A stretch of DNA of 64,000 nt from Owenia fusiformis (lineage: Eukaryota > Annelida > Polychaeta > Sabellida > Oweniidae), in assembly GCA_903813345.2 (NCBI GenBank), contig CAIIXF020000006.1, forward strand, positions 22,637,936 to 22,701,935, read 5' to 3'. The translations under genes were made by a program, and so were the position numbers. The stretch's first letter is position 1. The number at the start of each line of letters is the position of its first letter. The notes beneath the pieces are model-generated. The model did not search any database. It was not told the DNA's origin and saw only the letters and a program-made list of their open reading frames with translations. Of the stretch, positions 47,115-60,900 are shown in pieces.

Positions 47115-47664
47115 GGGTTCTTCCATACTCTGTTGCGGTGCTAGGCCTAGCATGCATGGGCGTTGCGCTATTTTTCTAAGAAGTATGCCACCACCACGGG
47201 AACAAGAGTTGAGTGAATCAAAAATCGAGTTCTCCCCCAGGAAAATTTTGAAATTTGGTTGTATCTGGAGCGAATTTGCAACCATCTGTTACGCCTGTGT
47301 GTACCCAGCGTACCGGGCGTACCGTCTTCAACATACGACTGGTGGGCTAAACTTTCATGGCGGGATCACCTCATTATAGTGACGCTTACTTCCTGCGAAA
47401 GCTACAGTATGTGGATTTTGATAGCTTTCCCACGGCGCACTTGGACAGCTGAATAATAGTGACCTTTAAAACATGAATAAAGATTTCTGTGGCTTACCGT
47501 TGGTCTCTAACTGTGTCTTACATCAGTATCATCAATCCGTGCAAGTATTGGAGCGCTGAAATATTTCTTTTTCGATCAAGACTTGTAAATTGTTCATTGA
47601 GTGAATGTTTTTTCGACCCATTTCTAATATGGCGGTTTGCTATTATTCATCGATACAAATCTTT

Positions 47665-47774
47665 TGCATATGGATGGTGGATGGTGTTTGGCATTCGGCG
47701 ATTGGTGTTCAGTGGTTGGTGTTCAGCATCTGTAAGAAATGGCAGGTTGTGACATTTTCATGTTAATTCCTTGT
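47665..47774 (+). mobile_element. Hairpin-ended dispersed element, copy 9 (forward, left end lost)
   Basis: GGATGGTGTTTGGCATTCGG core, TCTGTAAGAAATGGCAGG, and a GTGACATTTTCATGTTAATT end. Confidence 0.75.
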
Positions 47775-48054
47775 TTACTATTTATTTCAGAGAAAAATAT
47801 GATATGTGAAAGTAGTACACGTAGTTACATTATAAAGTTACATCTGTTTTCGTTTACACTTCATCATTAGAGAAATGGATTCCCTGCCATTTAAAAAAGA
47901 GCCATCAATAGATTCGTTTTACTGGTAAAACTTATTGTCTATGTAAGTCCATCTATCTGGTTTATATAATAGCTTTAATCTAAAAAAGACTTGAGGATAC
48001 AAGTTTAAAGTCTTGATAGATTAAAATTCTTATTATGTCATTGTCATCAACTGT

Positions 48055-48184
48055 GTTGTGGATATTGCTTGGTGGTTTATGCTTGGCATCCAGTGTTCGG
48101 CGGTTGGTGTTCAACATTCAACAATCAACATCTCTGTAATAAATGGCAGTTTATACATTTTGCATGTTAATGTTAATGCCTTGT
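48055..48184 (+). mobile_element. Hairpin-ended dispersed element, copy 10 (forward)
   Basis: GCTTGGTGGTTTATGCTTGG core, GTAATAAATGGCAG, and a CATTTTGCATGTTAATG end; the left hairpin is eroded. Confidence 0.7.
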
Positions 48185-48308
48185 TTTATTCATTAAAATG
48201 AATAATCACTATTATCAATTTAAGTAAAGGCCTAATAATGTTGAACTTTAATTTTCAGGTGTTGTAGTATAATAAGCCTACACTACCCCTACAGTAATAT
48301 CCTACATC

Positions 48309-51017
48309 ATGGCAATGTTAGAGTTGGATCCAATATTTGTGAAGGCATTGCGATTGCTGCATTCACGGAAGAAAGAATCAGCTGCCGAGTTAAAGCAAAT
48401 GGCGGAAGAACTTAGTGCTCAAAAGAGAAAAGAACGGGTATGGCTTTTCACATGTTAAGTATTTCATATGTCTCCATTAGCTATATGCATACAGCATTTA
48501 ATTTGGCGAATTGAAAAAATTGCCAATTCATGCCTTTGCCAATGTTTCAGAAATCTCCAGGAATTTTTGTCTTGTGTAATTTATGTTCGGCAAAATGGTG
48601 TATTGCGGTTCAAATGTTCAAGATCTTATCATGGGCTTTCAAGAGAAATTTGACCATTTGGTGTTAGAAAGTTGCATTATAGCATCCAGTTGATAAGTAG
48701 AGCTTATTTATTCATTTGGATAAATTTTGAAGGTATTAAAGCATTACTTTGGGTCTAAGTGATTGATTTTTTTGTACTAACTTTATTATCGACCATCTAA
48801 ATAAAAAAATTTCTATCATTTTCTGAAGGAAATAGAGTTAAATGCACATTGATTCAATTTTAATCGCAACATTTGCTTCCTTTGTTAATTTTTTTATCAA
48901 CCTGGCTAATAATTTTTTCCGAATGACGACCGTTAATACTGGCGCATCTTTGAAATTCGCCAATTTCAGCTATTTATTCTTGCTAAATTAAATCTCCGCC
49001 AATTCGCCAAATTACATTGCACCAAATTAAGTAGACTAACAGTATATGAATACTCATTTGTGTATATCAATGTATTAAATTATCAAATTATCAATTTATG
49101 CTCTGTTCCACCCCAGCTCCCACAAATTCTGTTTAAGAAAACATTTTACCCTCTACTTGTACTTGATTGTGACAGCAATCAGGCAATATGTTCACATAGT
49201 ATTTGTCAACGATTTAGGTATTTGTTCTTATATAGCAAATTTTTGAGCCAGAACTGTTGTTGACAAAATTACCACTTAAATACAAAAGATAGTTACGGGA
49301 GAGGCAGCGGCTTGATGTAATATAAATACAATGTATTCAATATTATCATTACACATAGGGATTGAGTAGCAGGCCTGTCAATAAAGTAGATTCTGAAAGG
49401 CAGAAGAAGGAAATTGAGAAAGAGAAAATAGAAAAGGTAAGTAGGCCTATTTATATTTCTTCTAAAAAAGGTGTAATACTTTCCAAAGACTAACTTACAA
49501 GTATAGAACAGTTTTCAAATTCTAAAGGGATTAAAGCTATGATGAAAATGGCACAAGGATCTGAAACATATGTTTTCCTTACTAGCTTTTTAATGATACA
49601 ATACAGTGACTTGGTAATTTTTTTTTTTGGGTTTCATTATAAAGCTGAAGCTCTTGGTAAAATCTAGAGTTTTGGGGTCCTTAGCATCATGTTTAATCTT
49701 TTATAAATCTCATGTTCCTGCTTGTGATTCTCCACTATGAACCTGGCAGCTTGAAAACACAAATATGCTCTGTCAGACCCCAAATTTCAATTTTGTATTT
49801 TGGTACTTCCAGCTTTTGATGTAAAATAAATGGTAATCTTGGTAATAATGAAAATGTATTAATTTAGATATTTCAGTAGACTTAATACAATAATATTTGA
49901 ACTTTTTTAGCTAAAACAGGACCTTGCTGAGTTTTCTGACCTCACGGCTGAGCCCTCTCCTAAAAAAGCTCGTTATGACTCGCCAAAATCCCAGTCACCA
50001 GATCGGGAAAAACCTAAGGAAAAGAGTAAAGACCGCGATCAGGATCGATACAAAGAGAAAGAAAAACAACGCCAGAAGGAACGGGAAAAAGAGGAGGCAA
50101 GGATAAAAGCGAAGGAAGAGGCTGCAAAGCTAGAGGAGGAAAAATTGAAGGATATGACTCGTTACGATTCATCTACTGAAGATGATGATGATGACGTCAT
50201 GATGACATCCCTCGCTGTTGCAGATTTTGCTGCAGATATGGGGATTTCCTGTATTGTTTGCAAGTACGTATTATGACCCGAACTATCAAAGTAAAAAGTT
50301 AACAGATCATGATGATAACATGGTAGAGAGTGCATGGTTGTTCATGATTCAGGAATTTTAAACGGTCACCCAAATGCCCAAAAATATCTTGACCCTGCCA
50401 GATCTCTTCAATTCATTCACCTTCGAAAGCTGGCCCCCTTTGATATCAGATTGATGAAATGGCTTGATCGCATTATAGATGTCACTGTCTATAGATTGCT
50501 TTGCACATCTTGTTGTATTGAGAGTATGAATATTTTCCTTAAAAGATAGGCAGTGTAAAAATGTCTGTGCAAACAAGTATTCATTACTTATTGATCACCC
50601 AAGCCCTCAACCTTTGCATGTGATAATAAATTTTTTACCATGCATACTGTAGTTTTACTGGTAAAATCAAATTGTTCTTTGTAGTATGAATGCATTTTAG
50701 CGTTTGAGATTGTAGCATTTGCCCTTGACCAGTTTGACATCACAGTTACTGTTTTGTATAAATATGTTCATGTTTGTTTCCATTTTTTGTCTATTTATTG
50801 CCCATTTTAATTTTTACCATTCTTAGGGAATCAAAAATATATGATTACCACCTCACCCCAGAACAAAATTATTTTCACTTAACAATAACAAATTGATATT
50901 TAAGCAAGCCCCTATAGAGGTTTTTTAAATGTTCATTGTTTCTTTTTTAGGAAGTTTGATACGCGGGCAGGTAATCAGCTGGTTGAGTGTCAAGAATGTC
51001 ATGGACTTTATCATCAG
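48309..51017 (+). CDS. INTS12: INTS12, Integrator complex subunit 12: first four coding exons only
   Basis: Exons 48309-48437, 49359-49436, 49911-50263 and 50951-51017 join in phase to 209 codons with no stop. An acceptor at 48249-48258 precedes 50 nt of 5' UTR, so an untranslated first exon lies upstream. The N-terminus ELDPIFVKALRLLHSRKKES matches the INTS12 microdomain that contacts INTS1. A charged, basic/acidic middle (residues about 70-165) follows, then VADFAADMGISCIVC and GNQLVECQECHGLYH, the first half of the PHD finger (first cysteines at 183 and 186). The reading stops at a good donor (GTAAGT) inside the PHD finger. No continuing exon is visible before the opposite-strand transporter at 51770, nor later in the window. 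Integrator cleaves snRNA and other Pol II nascent transcripts in the nucleus. Confidence 0.93.
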
Positions 51018-51078
51018 GTAAGTCCTCTTAAAATAATGGATCATCTCAAAAGTTTTGCATTAAATTCTGCACATTTTA

Positions 51079-51231
51079 ATGTCACCATCACAATTGTTGA
51101 CATATTGTTATAGTCTCCAATTATTTGTAGATGGTAATCAGTGTCTGGCAGTAGGCAGGCGGTGTTCAGTGGGTGAAGTTCAGTATCTGTAACAAATGGC
51201 AGGTGGTGATATTTTGCATGTTAATGCCTTG
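51079..51231 (+). mobile_element. Hairpin-ended dispersed element, copy 11 (forward)
   Basis: ATGTCACCATCACAATTGTT start, GACATATTGTTATAGTCTCC block, TCTGTAACAAATGGCAGGTG and a TTTTGCATGTTAATGCCTTG end. Follows the last visible INTS12 exon. Confidence 0.85.
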
Positions 51232-51392
51232 CTGTTATCTGCTAGACCACCCACCCACCCTAGACTTGGAAAAGGGAAAAATGTTACAAAAATCTACAGT
51301 TTTTAGATAATAAAGCTTAAAGCTTTAGTATAAACATAAAGTGCTACTGAACATTCACTCGCTCTGTTTTGCAAGTTGTGGGCTTTTTCATG

Positions 51393-51490
51393 TCATCACT
51401 GAGAAGTGGTGACATATTGTAATAAGAAACCATTTTATGACTGGCATTTGGAGCATTTCAGCGTCAGTAACAAATTGTAAGACTTTTGTA
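51393..51490 (+). mobile_element. Hairpin-ended dispersed element, copy 12 (partial)
   Basis: ATGTCATCACTGAGAAGTGG hairpin, GACATATTGTAATAAG, and a CAGTAACAAATTGTAAG remnant. Confidence 0.65.
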
Positions 51491-51769
51491 ACTACATGTT
51501 ATTGCAAAATCTTACTAGGTAGGAGCAACTGGGATCAAAGTTTAAATTTCACCCCTTACAATAATGTTTACTGTATTTAAATCTGACATTATACATTGAT
51601 ATAAAGACCTTTTATTGTCAATCATCTATAAATTTTATATGTACAGTACATTATCAAAAGTATTTTCTAAAGATTGTGTCAAAGTATACAAAATATTTTG
51701 ATTGATATCTGCAAATCACTTGTAAATGTCATCAAACAGTAAGATGAATACAGAAAAGTAAGGTATTTG

Positions 51770-54700
51770 CTAGGTAGTGATTTCAACTTTTATTAACTCA
51801 GTAACATTTTTGTTTTTTTGTTTGCATCGCTTTTTGTAGAGTCTTGCAGACCCATATGTTACACAAGACAGGGATGATATCAATATTGAAAATGTCATAA
51901 TAACATAAGGGAAACACATGACTTGGACTTTATCAATTAGGTATCCAGTCAGTAAAGGTACTGAGACGGCCCCTAGACATTGTGTTGAAATTTGAATACT
52001 TGGTATGAGCCCTGTAGTCACAGACATTATGTTTTCTTTGTACCATAGCAACATAGGTACAAATAGCCCAGCTTGCCCTATTCCAGATATTAACATTGTT
52101 ATCCAGATCACAATAAAATGTTTTTGAACAAAAATCGCAAAAATGATACCTGAAGATAAAATCATGGTTACGTTCATTACAATAAGCTGTGTAACGCTGA
52201 TGAATTTAGTTGCAAATATTGGAATGGATAAAAGACTAGACACAGGAAACGCAATCAAAAAAGCTGATCGTATTAGTGAACCTTTTGGTTTTGTCCATTG
52301 AAGACATTGTACAACAAATGGTATTAAAAGTCCTCCGATTGTGGTTTGCAAGCTTCCAAATGAAAAGAATATCAATCCAAGTAACATGAGAAACTTGATT
52401 TTGTAATATCGAGGCAGTTTATCATTAGTTTGATTGGTAGCCTCATTTCCATCCTCTGCAATGTTTACTGGTGTATAATTATTTTTCCTGTTAAATCTTG
52501 CTAATATACAATAAGATAATCCCATGACTCCAATATATACTCCAATGATCATATATAGAAACTGGATGTAAGATTTTGTCATGATAGTTGCATATGTTGG
52601 ACAATTTGCTGTGCCATTGAAAGTGTTTGCATTGTTAGATTCATTCATCATTAGATTTCCATTGCTGAGCTTTGTACTATTTTTCAGAGGCATTTCATCA
52701 AAAAACATACTTTCTGTATTGTTATGGGCACTGTATATAGATGTTGATAAAAATGGAATTGCAATTGCTTGTGTAATGAATGCCCCAACACTGTAGGAGA
52801 GATGGAGGCCTTGAAGGTATGGTCCGGACTGTTGACCCCATGTCAATATCATCAACACATTATGCACTGGAAATATAATATCAATAAAAAGTAAGGGAAA
52901 ATAAAATGAGAAACAGGTCATGTCTCATTTTGTTAGTGTGTGCAAGACAACTTATTATGAAATGGGCCTCAACAATGCGGCCAAATTTTCTGGAGCAAGG
53001 CCCAAAAAAGAAACCTCCCTCAGAAAGCTTTTACAGGCCTGTAATTACTTAACAACACAAACCTGTATCTGTTGTACCATTTAATATTCCAGTTGTCCCT
53101 ATTAGCAACATCACCAAGGCAAAGTTATGTAACCATGGCATCACAATCACTAACACAGAGGCAACCATCATGTATGCTCCAACAAGGAGTGTCTTATTCA
53201 CTGACTTCATATTTGTAAGACATCCCGCTGCTATACCACCTAATCCAATCCCTGCATAGCGTGTTGTGAATGCAAATGACATTTTAGCTGTGTCAACACC
53301 TAACTGGTCTCTGAGGTCTAGAAATGTTGTAGGAAGCAATCCCTCTGTCATACCCTGAAATTAATTTTATTATTTCTTACATGTACAATGTATTTGTAAA
53401 GTAACATACAGTGTGCTTATTTCTTATAACTATGATACCAAGAGATATTTTATACTTTATATCTCCAAAACTGAACTTTGCGTGACTCTACATCAATGTT
53501 GACATTTTAATTTAATTTTTTTAACGTTTTTTAATTTTGACATTTTTATACCATGACACCGAGTGATGTACGTTTACATCTTCAAAACTGAAACTTTGAG
53601 TGACTCCATGAATCAATGTTGACATTTATTTTATTTATTAACATTTTTTAAATTAATTTTGACACTCTATCACTCTGAATTTCGTCTGTCCCACATCATT
53701 TGAGACTGAATGGTCTATCTTGCATAAATACTTACTAGCATTTACACATATATCCTTGATGTCAAGAGAATTAGAAAGCAGCCAGTCCTTTAACATGATC
53801 TGTATTGACTACAATATAAATTTAATGTTTATGGTTCTGTGATTGTTATTGTAATAATGGTTCCTGAATGGTGGGGAGGAGTAAGGGGTATAATACTAAT
53901 TCTTATCTACATGTTGGATCATTGTTTTGGATATTTAGCATTTGTTTTTCTTGTAACTGGTTAATCTTTTAGATCTGTTTCATTTTCTTGGTCTGTTAAG
54001 TAAAAAAATAGTCTTTTCCCTTTGGTACTTGTACTATTGATAGCAAAAATCTAAAATAAATCTGTGTTATAACCAAGTCTGCAGTATGAATGAAATATTT
54101 TTTGGTTGTGGGATTGAGATAATGGTTTCCTAAAGATAAGGGAGAGGATGTTTGACATTTTTCACCGAAAGTTAGATCATCTTTTGTCTACTTGGGTAAT
54201 TACAGATTTTTTTCTTATCTTATGACTGAGTTTTGGGCTATATGGGGTTTGTTTTTCTTGACTGGTATGCACTTAGAGTTTGCTTTTTCTTGCTAAGTTC
54301 CATTACAACTTTTGGTCCTTTCCCTTTGGCACTAGTGCTTATATATTGATTACAATGTCAATTTTTTGCATACAGTGTCTTGTAATACATTTAGGTCATA
54401 CCCATTTACACACTTGGACTTACCCAGTGCTACATAATCTAAATAGCTCTTAACACAATTACAGACAATACCTCAAACCTCTTAACATTTCTAATTTTGT
54501 CTAAAACATTGGTGAGGAGTATCAAAAGGTTTACTTTACTACAAAATAAAGTACAATGTATCATAATTCCTTAAACTTATCACCTCCAGAAATCCTGATT
54601 TTTAAGTGCTTATACCAGTTTTTAGTTCTTACCCTGATTTAAATGAACAGAATTGTAGAAAGAAACTCCTGATTTTTGAATAATACCCTCAGTGTAAGAA

Positions 54701-55118
54701 ACTCCCAATTCCTTTTTAAGAAATACTTGAGATTGCATACTTCATTTTTGTACATAGTTTTTCTTTGTAAATAATGTCTTGATGTAATTATTTTTGATAT
54801 TTATGGTATGTATGTTTATATACTGCACAAAACGCATTTAAAAACTCAAAAACACTGATATGTTGGAGAGATTGACATGAAATAGAGTCAATAAAAGATA
54901 TAAATCGGATATATTATAGATTTCTTAATGGCATGTTTCCTCGTAACTATGAGAAAACCAGTACTTACCAATCCTGTATATGAAGCAAACAGTAGTATAG
55001 TTGTGATCCATTTTAGAGGTTGTCTTTCATTTATTTTTTTTTGCATTTGGTTTTTCTTCATTTTCACACCTGTTGAAATGAGTTGTGGTTCCACTGATGC
55101 AATAGGTAAAGCAGACAC
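51770..55118 (-). CDS. MFSD4-like (SLC60) major facilitator transporter, copy A (3 exons, complete)
   Basis: Exons 55118-54969, 53354-53063 and 52866-51770 join to 1539 nt, 512 aa. TM1 spans the first junction (WITTILLFASYTGLGMTEG). Exon 2 carries the DLRDQLGVD loop, TM2-4 and a GTTDTVHN motif completed across the second junction. Exon 3 has LTWGQQSGPYLQGLHLSYSV, the signature shared with MFSD4A/B (sodium-dependent glucose transporter 1 type). It also has a loop with several N-glycosylation sequons, a cytosolic LPRYYKIKF loop and TM7-12. It is predicted to be a 12-helix plasma-membrane solute carrier, possibly for sugars; substrate not determinable. Tandem paralogue of the gene at 57994. Confidence 0.9.
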
Positions 55119-57993
55119 ATATACAGCAAAACCTGTATATATTTATATATGAACACCACTCTTATCTGAACAACTCAAGCAACAGAGATATGTAGAATGA
55201 ATAGCATAACACAAAAACAACAAGCAATTACATTTTTTTATTTCCTCTTTTCAAGAAATTCCAGATTTGCCAGCAGAATTGTTGATAATTAGTTGTAAAT
55301 TAGTTGGTAATAAGTTGGTAATTAGTTTTATTTTTCAATTGGGATGATTTCAACTTTTCATTCAATGCACTTGATATTTTCAAATTTTGATGGGGAAAGT
55401 ATCGATTGCGCATCAATTGATAAAATTCAGGTATTATTTGATTTTCCTAAATTCTATGAACAGGATCCGTGGCATGACTCAGTTTGAAGCATTTACATTT
55501 TTTTACTTCCTCTTTTCTAGAAATGCCACATATAATTTCCATTTTTCATTCAGTTTAGCTGACATTTTCAAATTCTAATGTAGATATAGAGAAGCCGTCA
55601 ATTAGTCATTCCTTTTGTCCGTACATTTGGATTCTGTCCAAAATTTGGGAAAAACATTGAAACTCAGTCATCGTTTTCTCATATCACTAGAAAGTGTTGA
55701 TGAATTCATTTGTATCAAACAATGGTGCTATTTTCAAATTGTTGATATGTCATACAATTGAACTATAAATATTTGTTGTTTTATGTGTTCCCATTCATAA
55801 AACATATTGATCTCAAAAGTTACCTGTCTTCCTTTATGGAATAACTTTCAAATGTTAATTATGGTGTATCATATTGCTTATTTGGTAAGTATATGCAAAA
55901 ATCAGGAAACGTGACTCTTAGTCAAAAAGTTATTTATTTACTATGTGTCTTTATTTACTGTATGTATCACAGACCATTCACGTGTACAGTGACCATTTGT
56001 GCCAGCAACCTTGACTTGTGCAGTATTTGTAATTGGCTGAATAGTCATAATAAAGACATGCAGTAAAATCTGTTTAATGCCAACACTACTGGCATCAGCT
56101 ATATTGTAAGTATTCATATCAGAGGTTTGTGACCTTTATACAAGATATGACACAGAATCTGTAGTTGAGATACCACAACATGGTGCCATAGGAAGCACGA
56201 TCAAGAACCCCCTGGTCCTTTGTATTGTTGAGTCCCAAATCCCCCTCTTTATGTGCTAATTTTGCAATTGTAATGAATTATTTTCATGGAAATTGATTGA
56301 ATCTGAAATTCAAATATACCGGAGCAATCCATATGTTATCTGATTGGTCGTCAACTTTGTTTATCATTATGGTCATGTGAACAAGGGAACTCCATATATG
56401 GCAGATCTGGAAATTCAAAAAAATAGCTCTAAATATGATTGGCTGCCTTGTTCAAGCAACAAGCCGACAGTCCACCAGTATGCATGTCACTTTACGGGCA
56501 TTTTTCAAAATGGCCACCATTTTCTGGTATGCTTTTTACATTTTTTTACTATAACTCAAAAAGAAGTAGAGCGATTTTGTTCATATTTTATATGTGAATA
56601 CTAAAAGCATGGCACACTGTCTAAAGACACTTTGGATAGTAGGCGGCCATTTTAAAAAATGGCCTTCACTTTTACATTTTTTACTATTACTCGAAAAGTA
56701 TTGGAGCGTTTTTGTTCATATTTTATATGTGAATACTTTAAGCGTATATTGTCTAATAAAATGTTGGTGAGTAGTCAGCTATTTTGAAAAATGGCCATTT
56801 TTATGTGTGTTATTTTACATTTTTTATTATAACTCAAAAAGTAATAGATCGATTTTGTTCATGTTTGATATGTGAATATTCGTAAGGATTGCATACTCTC
56901 TTATGACATTTTGGTAGTAGGCTGCCAGTTTAAAAATGGCCACCATTTACATGTATGTGTGTGCGATTTTTAAAAATTTTATATGTGGCTACTTAAAAGC
57001 ATATTACTTCTTCTGATGACAACTTGGCTAGTGAGCATTGAAAATGGTGGCCTTTCTTATATGTGTTATTTTATGATATCTGCTATATATTTTGTTTGTA
57101 AAAATACCAGCCATTTCTGTTCGATGGGATTCGCTATGCTTTGGCATTGCCATTGTTCTGGTTCACATTGTTTAGAAAATTTTATTTGTAGAAATTCTTT
57201 TAGATTATCCATGTCCAGTTCTGTATTCTTGGCTGTGGTCTGATGTTCCAATTCCTTTAGAAAATCATTCATATTTATTTTCTGGAATCTTTGATAACTA
57301 TACTCTTTCCCTTTTTTAAATCATCAAACAGAGCAATTGTACAGTAATTGTACAGCAATTTACAGTAATTATTCGAATGGTACACAAATGCACCACAATG
57401 CAAACAGTGATTTGGACAACAGCGCGCAGATATAATAAGGCCTGCTCAGCCAGAATGTTAAAGCTATATCCTGTCCTCTGATGAAAAAATATAACTCTTA
57501 TGTTATACCTCAAAAACTTCAAAGTATGGGATGGAGTTATCTCATCTGTTTGTTACTTTGTCTGGGTGACAACTCAAATACCTGCTGACAGATTGGGTCC
57601 ATATTTTAGAGGCTGGTGCCTAATGGGGATAGGAATATGGCCACCATTGTTTGAGAAAAATATAATCTTCAAATACTAGTGAACATATTTAGTTCAATTT
57701 TCATATGCTGATGCCTTTGGGGCAATTGAGGTCTATTAGGAAATAAATTTTCTAAGATGGCCACTGAATTCAAAATGGCCGCCATTTTGTAACTATATTA
57801 TTAAACAAATGTTTTATTAATTTCTCCAACATTTTAATATTTTTACTATAAAATACTATATTTTATATTTATATTTCATGTACATACATTTTCTTTCATT
57901 TATATGTAATCATGCTGCTAATATCATGTTCCTTAGCCTGTCAAGTTGTTGAGCATTGGAAAACCATGTTTCTTGAATGTTTCTTTTTTTATT
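55119..57993. other. Spacer between the two transporter genes
   Basis: No gene recognised. AT-rich and partly repetitive (tandem repeat at 56500-57050); it should contain the promoter of copy A. Words such as AAAATGGCCGCCATTTT recur near 57770. Confidence 0.55.
56500..57050. repeat. Degenerate tandem repeat, about 140-bp unit, four copies
   Basis: TTGTTCATATTTTATATGTG recurs at about 56577, 56713, 56855 (diverged) and 56975 (partial). Each copy is followed about 70-80 bp later by AAAATGGCC. Confidence 0.8.
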
Positions 57994-60900
57994 TCACATC
58001 ATTGGTTTCATTTCAACCTCTGTTGCTATCTCAGTCTGCTTATGTCTCTTTTTGTAAAGTCTTACAGACACATAGGTGAAACAAGACAAGGATGTCATCA
58101 ATGTCGTTAATGTTACAATAACATAAGGGAAACACATGGCTTGGACTTTGTCAATAAGATATCCAGCCAATAAAGGTACTGAGATGGCCCCTAAACAGTG
58201 TGATGAAATTTGAATACTTGGTATGAGCCCTGTAGTCATAGGCATAACGTTTTCTCGGTACCATAGCATTGCAGCTACAAGTAACGTAGCTTGCCCTATG
58301 CCTATTACTAACATGGTAATCCATACTACAATAAAATGATATTGGACAAAAATGACAAAAATAATACTTGAGATAAATATCATGGAAATGTTTATAAGAA
58401 TAAGCTGTGTAACTTGTATGAATTGAGTTGCAAATATTGGGATAGTTACAAGACGTGATATTGCAAATGTTATCCAGAAAGCTGATACTATCAAAGTACC
58501 TTGCTGTTTAGTCCAATCAAGACCTTGTACAACAAATGGTATAAGAAGTCCTCCTAGTAATGCTTGCAAACTACCATATGCAAAGAATATCATTCCTAAT
58601 AAAATGAGAAACTTAATTTTATAATATCGAGGTAATGTATCTTGTGATTCATCGGTATAATTTTCTTCATCTTGCTCTCGTACTTCGTTTGCAGGTTGAT
58701 AACCTCTTTGCTTGTTAAATCTCACTAGTATGCAAAAACATACTCCCAATATTCCAACATAAAGTCCTATGATCAAATATGCAAATACAATCCTTGATTT
58801 TGTCATTGTAGTCACCATTGTTGTAACATTGTCATTTACAGTATGATTCGATTCACTCACTGTTGGAACACTGGTGTCGAGTATTGTATAATTTCTAAGA
58901 GTTTCTGTTGGATCTGCAAATACATCTGCACCATTGTTATCAGCACTTTGTATTTGTTTTGATATGAATGGCATTGCAATTCCCGGAGCAATAAAAGCCC
59001 CAACAGTGAAAGAGAAATGGAGGCCTTGGAGGTACGGTCCGGACTGTTGCCCCCACGTCAGTATCACTAACACATTATGAACTGGAAACACATAAATGCT
59101 GTTGTTAATACATGTATAGGTTCTACTATGTAATTGTTGGCTATATACAGGGTGGGCCAAATAATTTAATTTTAATTTTTGATACAAAATCATAATTTGC
59201 ATACCAAATGAAACTTGAAGTTGTTATCTAGCCATGGATCATGAATTATACACTTTAACTTGAATAAAATATGTCACCAGCGTCGAACTTAAACATGTGG
59301 TGTGCCATGAGAAATAAGCATAATTTGCAAAATGTTCCTGAACTGATACGGCCTGATGACAACCAAGTTAATAGGTCTGATGCAAACCCCAGTGAGTATA
59401 GGGTATGGGAATGTCTGCAGGAGATTGTATCAAGGCACCCAATCTAAAAAATTGCTCAACTAGAGCTGGCAATTAGGACAGGTTGAAAAAAACTTAGCTA
59501 ACATTTCATTGATACTGCTATATCAGCAAGGCGACTAAAACTAAAATCGATCATCAAATAGGGTGGCGGACCAATTGAACTCCTCTTTTAGATCAAATAT
59601 AATCCACGTTGAAGGACTTGTTACATTATATTATTGCTAAGAACCCCTGGCACTATATAACTGCAAAATTTGGGGTATGTAGGTTGGAAAATAAAAAAGT
59701 TGTAGTGTCTTGAAAAAAAGTGGCGTTTTTTTGGCCCACCCTGTATAGTCAGAACTTGACTGTTTAAATGATATCATGACTATAAATTGAATAAATCTGA
59801 ATATAGGAGTCTATTGTTATGTCACCACCAAAAGTGGTGACATATTGTTATGGTCTCCGTTTTTTTGCGACGGCGGTTGGTGTCCGGCGGTTGGCGGTTG
59901 GCGTCCGGCGGTTGGCGTCCGGCGTCTGAAACAATTTCTTACAACTTCCTATAACTTAACAAATACTGTTTAGACTTACTTCAATTTTTTTCTAAATCAT
60001 CTACATGTTCTCAGAAGTTCAAATCTGACTTTAGATTTGACATTTGACCTTCAATGACCTTCTCAAGGTCAAAAAGGTCTTTTTTCAACTTGCTTCACAT
60101 TGACTAAATTTTTTTTCAAAATCATCTACATGTTCTCAGGAATTCAAATCTGACTTTAGATTTGACATTTGACCTTCAAATCTGACTTGAGATTTGACAT
60201 TTGACCTTCAATGACCTTCTCAAGGTCAAAAAAGGTCAAAAAGGTCTGTTTTCAACTTGCTTCAAATTGACTAAATTTTTTTTCAAAATCATCTACGTGT
60301 TCTCAGAAATTCAAATCTGACTTAAGATTTGACTTACGATTTGACATTTGACCTTCAATGACCTTCTCAAGGTCAAAAAAGGTCAAAAAGGTCTGTTTTC
60401 AACTTGCTTCAAATTGACTAAAATTTTTTTTCAAAATCATCTACGTGTTCTCAGAAATTCAAATCTGACTTTAGATTTGACTTTAGATTTGACATTTGAC
60501 CTTCAATGACCTTCTCAAAGTCAAAATAGGTCAAAAAGGTCTTTTTTCAACTTGCTTCAAATTGACTTAATTTTTTTTTCAAAATCATCTACATGTTCTC
60601 AGAAATTCAAATCTGACTTTAGATTTGACATTTGACCTTCAATGACCTTCTCAAGGTCAAAAAAGGTCAAAAAGGTCTGTTTTCAACTTGCTTCAAATTG
60701 ACTAAAAAATTTTTTCAAAATCATCTACGTGTTCTCAGAAATTCAAATCTGACTTAAGATTTGACTTAAAATTTGACATTTGACCTTCAATGACCTTCTC
60801 AAGGTCAAAAAAAGTCAAAAAGGTCTGTTTACAACTTGCTTCAAATTGACTAAAAAAAATTTTCAAAATCATCTACGTGTTCTCAGAAATTCAAATCTGA

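Noticed and set aside
57994-59202. Longer open frame extending the transporter B last exon upstream to 59202
   Set aside because: The extension beyond 59081 crosses a good splice acceptor and runs into the mariner terminus. Comparison with copy A fixes the exon boundary at 59081.
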